From positions 69,501 through 133,500 of the forward strand of contig CM030944.1 of NCBI GenBank assembly GCA_018136815.1: a stretch of DNA of 64,000 nucleotides, in the 5' to 3' direction. A program made the position numbers and the translations under genes. Below the pieces are notes generated by a model. It was not told where the DNA came from, did no database searches, and worked only from the letters and a program-made list of their open reading frames with translations. The DNA is from Isochrysis galbana (Eukaryota; Haptophyta; Isochrysidales; Isochrysidaceae). Each line of letters starts with the position of its first letter. Positions within the stretch are counted from its first letter, which is position 1. Below, in pieces: positions 63,976 through 64,000 of this stretch.

Positions 63976-64000
63976 GCCGGTAGCGGGGCTCTCGAGCACG

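Overview
This window is nuclear DNA from a eukaryote, most likely a flagellated alga with a red-lineage secondary plastid; a haptophyte fits best. The evidence is spliced genes with short GT-AG introns, GC-rich coding sequence, a complete axonemal gene (CFAP58), a Golgi-type GT77 glycosyltransferase, and a small protein whose N-terminus reads as ER signal, transit region and then a twin-arginine thylakoid signal. The haptophyte assignment is an inference. No prokaryotic operon, CRISPR array or rRNA was seen, and the only tRNA-like signal is the head of a SINE.

Host genes, left to right: the 3' end of an unidentified gene (1-574); an unidentified single-exon ORF (3176-4735, -); a bacterial-type glutaredoxin-2 with a GST-like C-terminal domain, split by seven introns (5564-7623, -); a NACHT/WD40 NLR-like gene (16946-21480, -) whose WD40 blades lie in exact 194-bp exon-plus-intron units and whose 3' end runs antisense into a 2OG-Fe(II) oxygenase-like fragment; CFAP58 (25711-30611, +), reconstructed as 15 coding exons; a GT77/XEG113-like arabinosyltransferase (32471-35702, -); an FHA protein resembling the PP1 regulator NIPP1 (41600-44209, -); a giant Ala-rich coiled-coil protein of at least 4100 residues with about twelve 83-residue tandem repeats (48261-61041, +); and a plastid-lumen candidate (63475-63975, +).

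Mobile and repetitive DNA fills most of the rest. There is a Copia LTR retrotransposon (about 8990-14138, -) with a related solo LTR near 63.2-63.4 kb, a Ty3/gypsy integrase fragment near 39 kb, a truncated mariner-like transposase near 46 kb, a tRNA-derived SINE head near 15.9 kb, and a 25-bp minisatellite with two homogenised blocks. A family I do not recognise, called MERA here after its first residues, occurs at least five times. It carries a short palindrome just before its ATG and a second conserved hairpin inside the ORF, and twice occurs as a convergent pair. A separate 80-bp repeat with inverted ends (GGTCAAA...TTTGACC) occurs four times.

The two most promising items for follow-up are the NLR-like gene with its homogenised WD40 exon array, and the MERA family. 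Two 100-base N runs (14139-14238 and 51239-51338) are assembly gaps of unknown true length.
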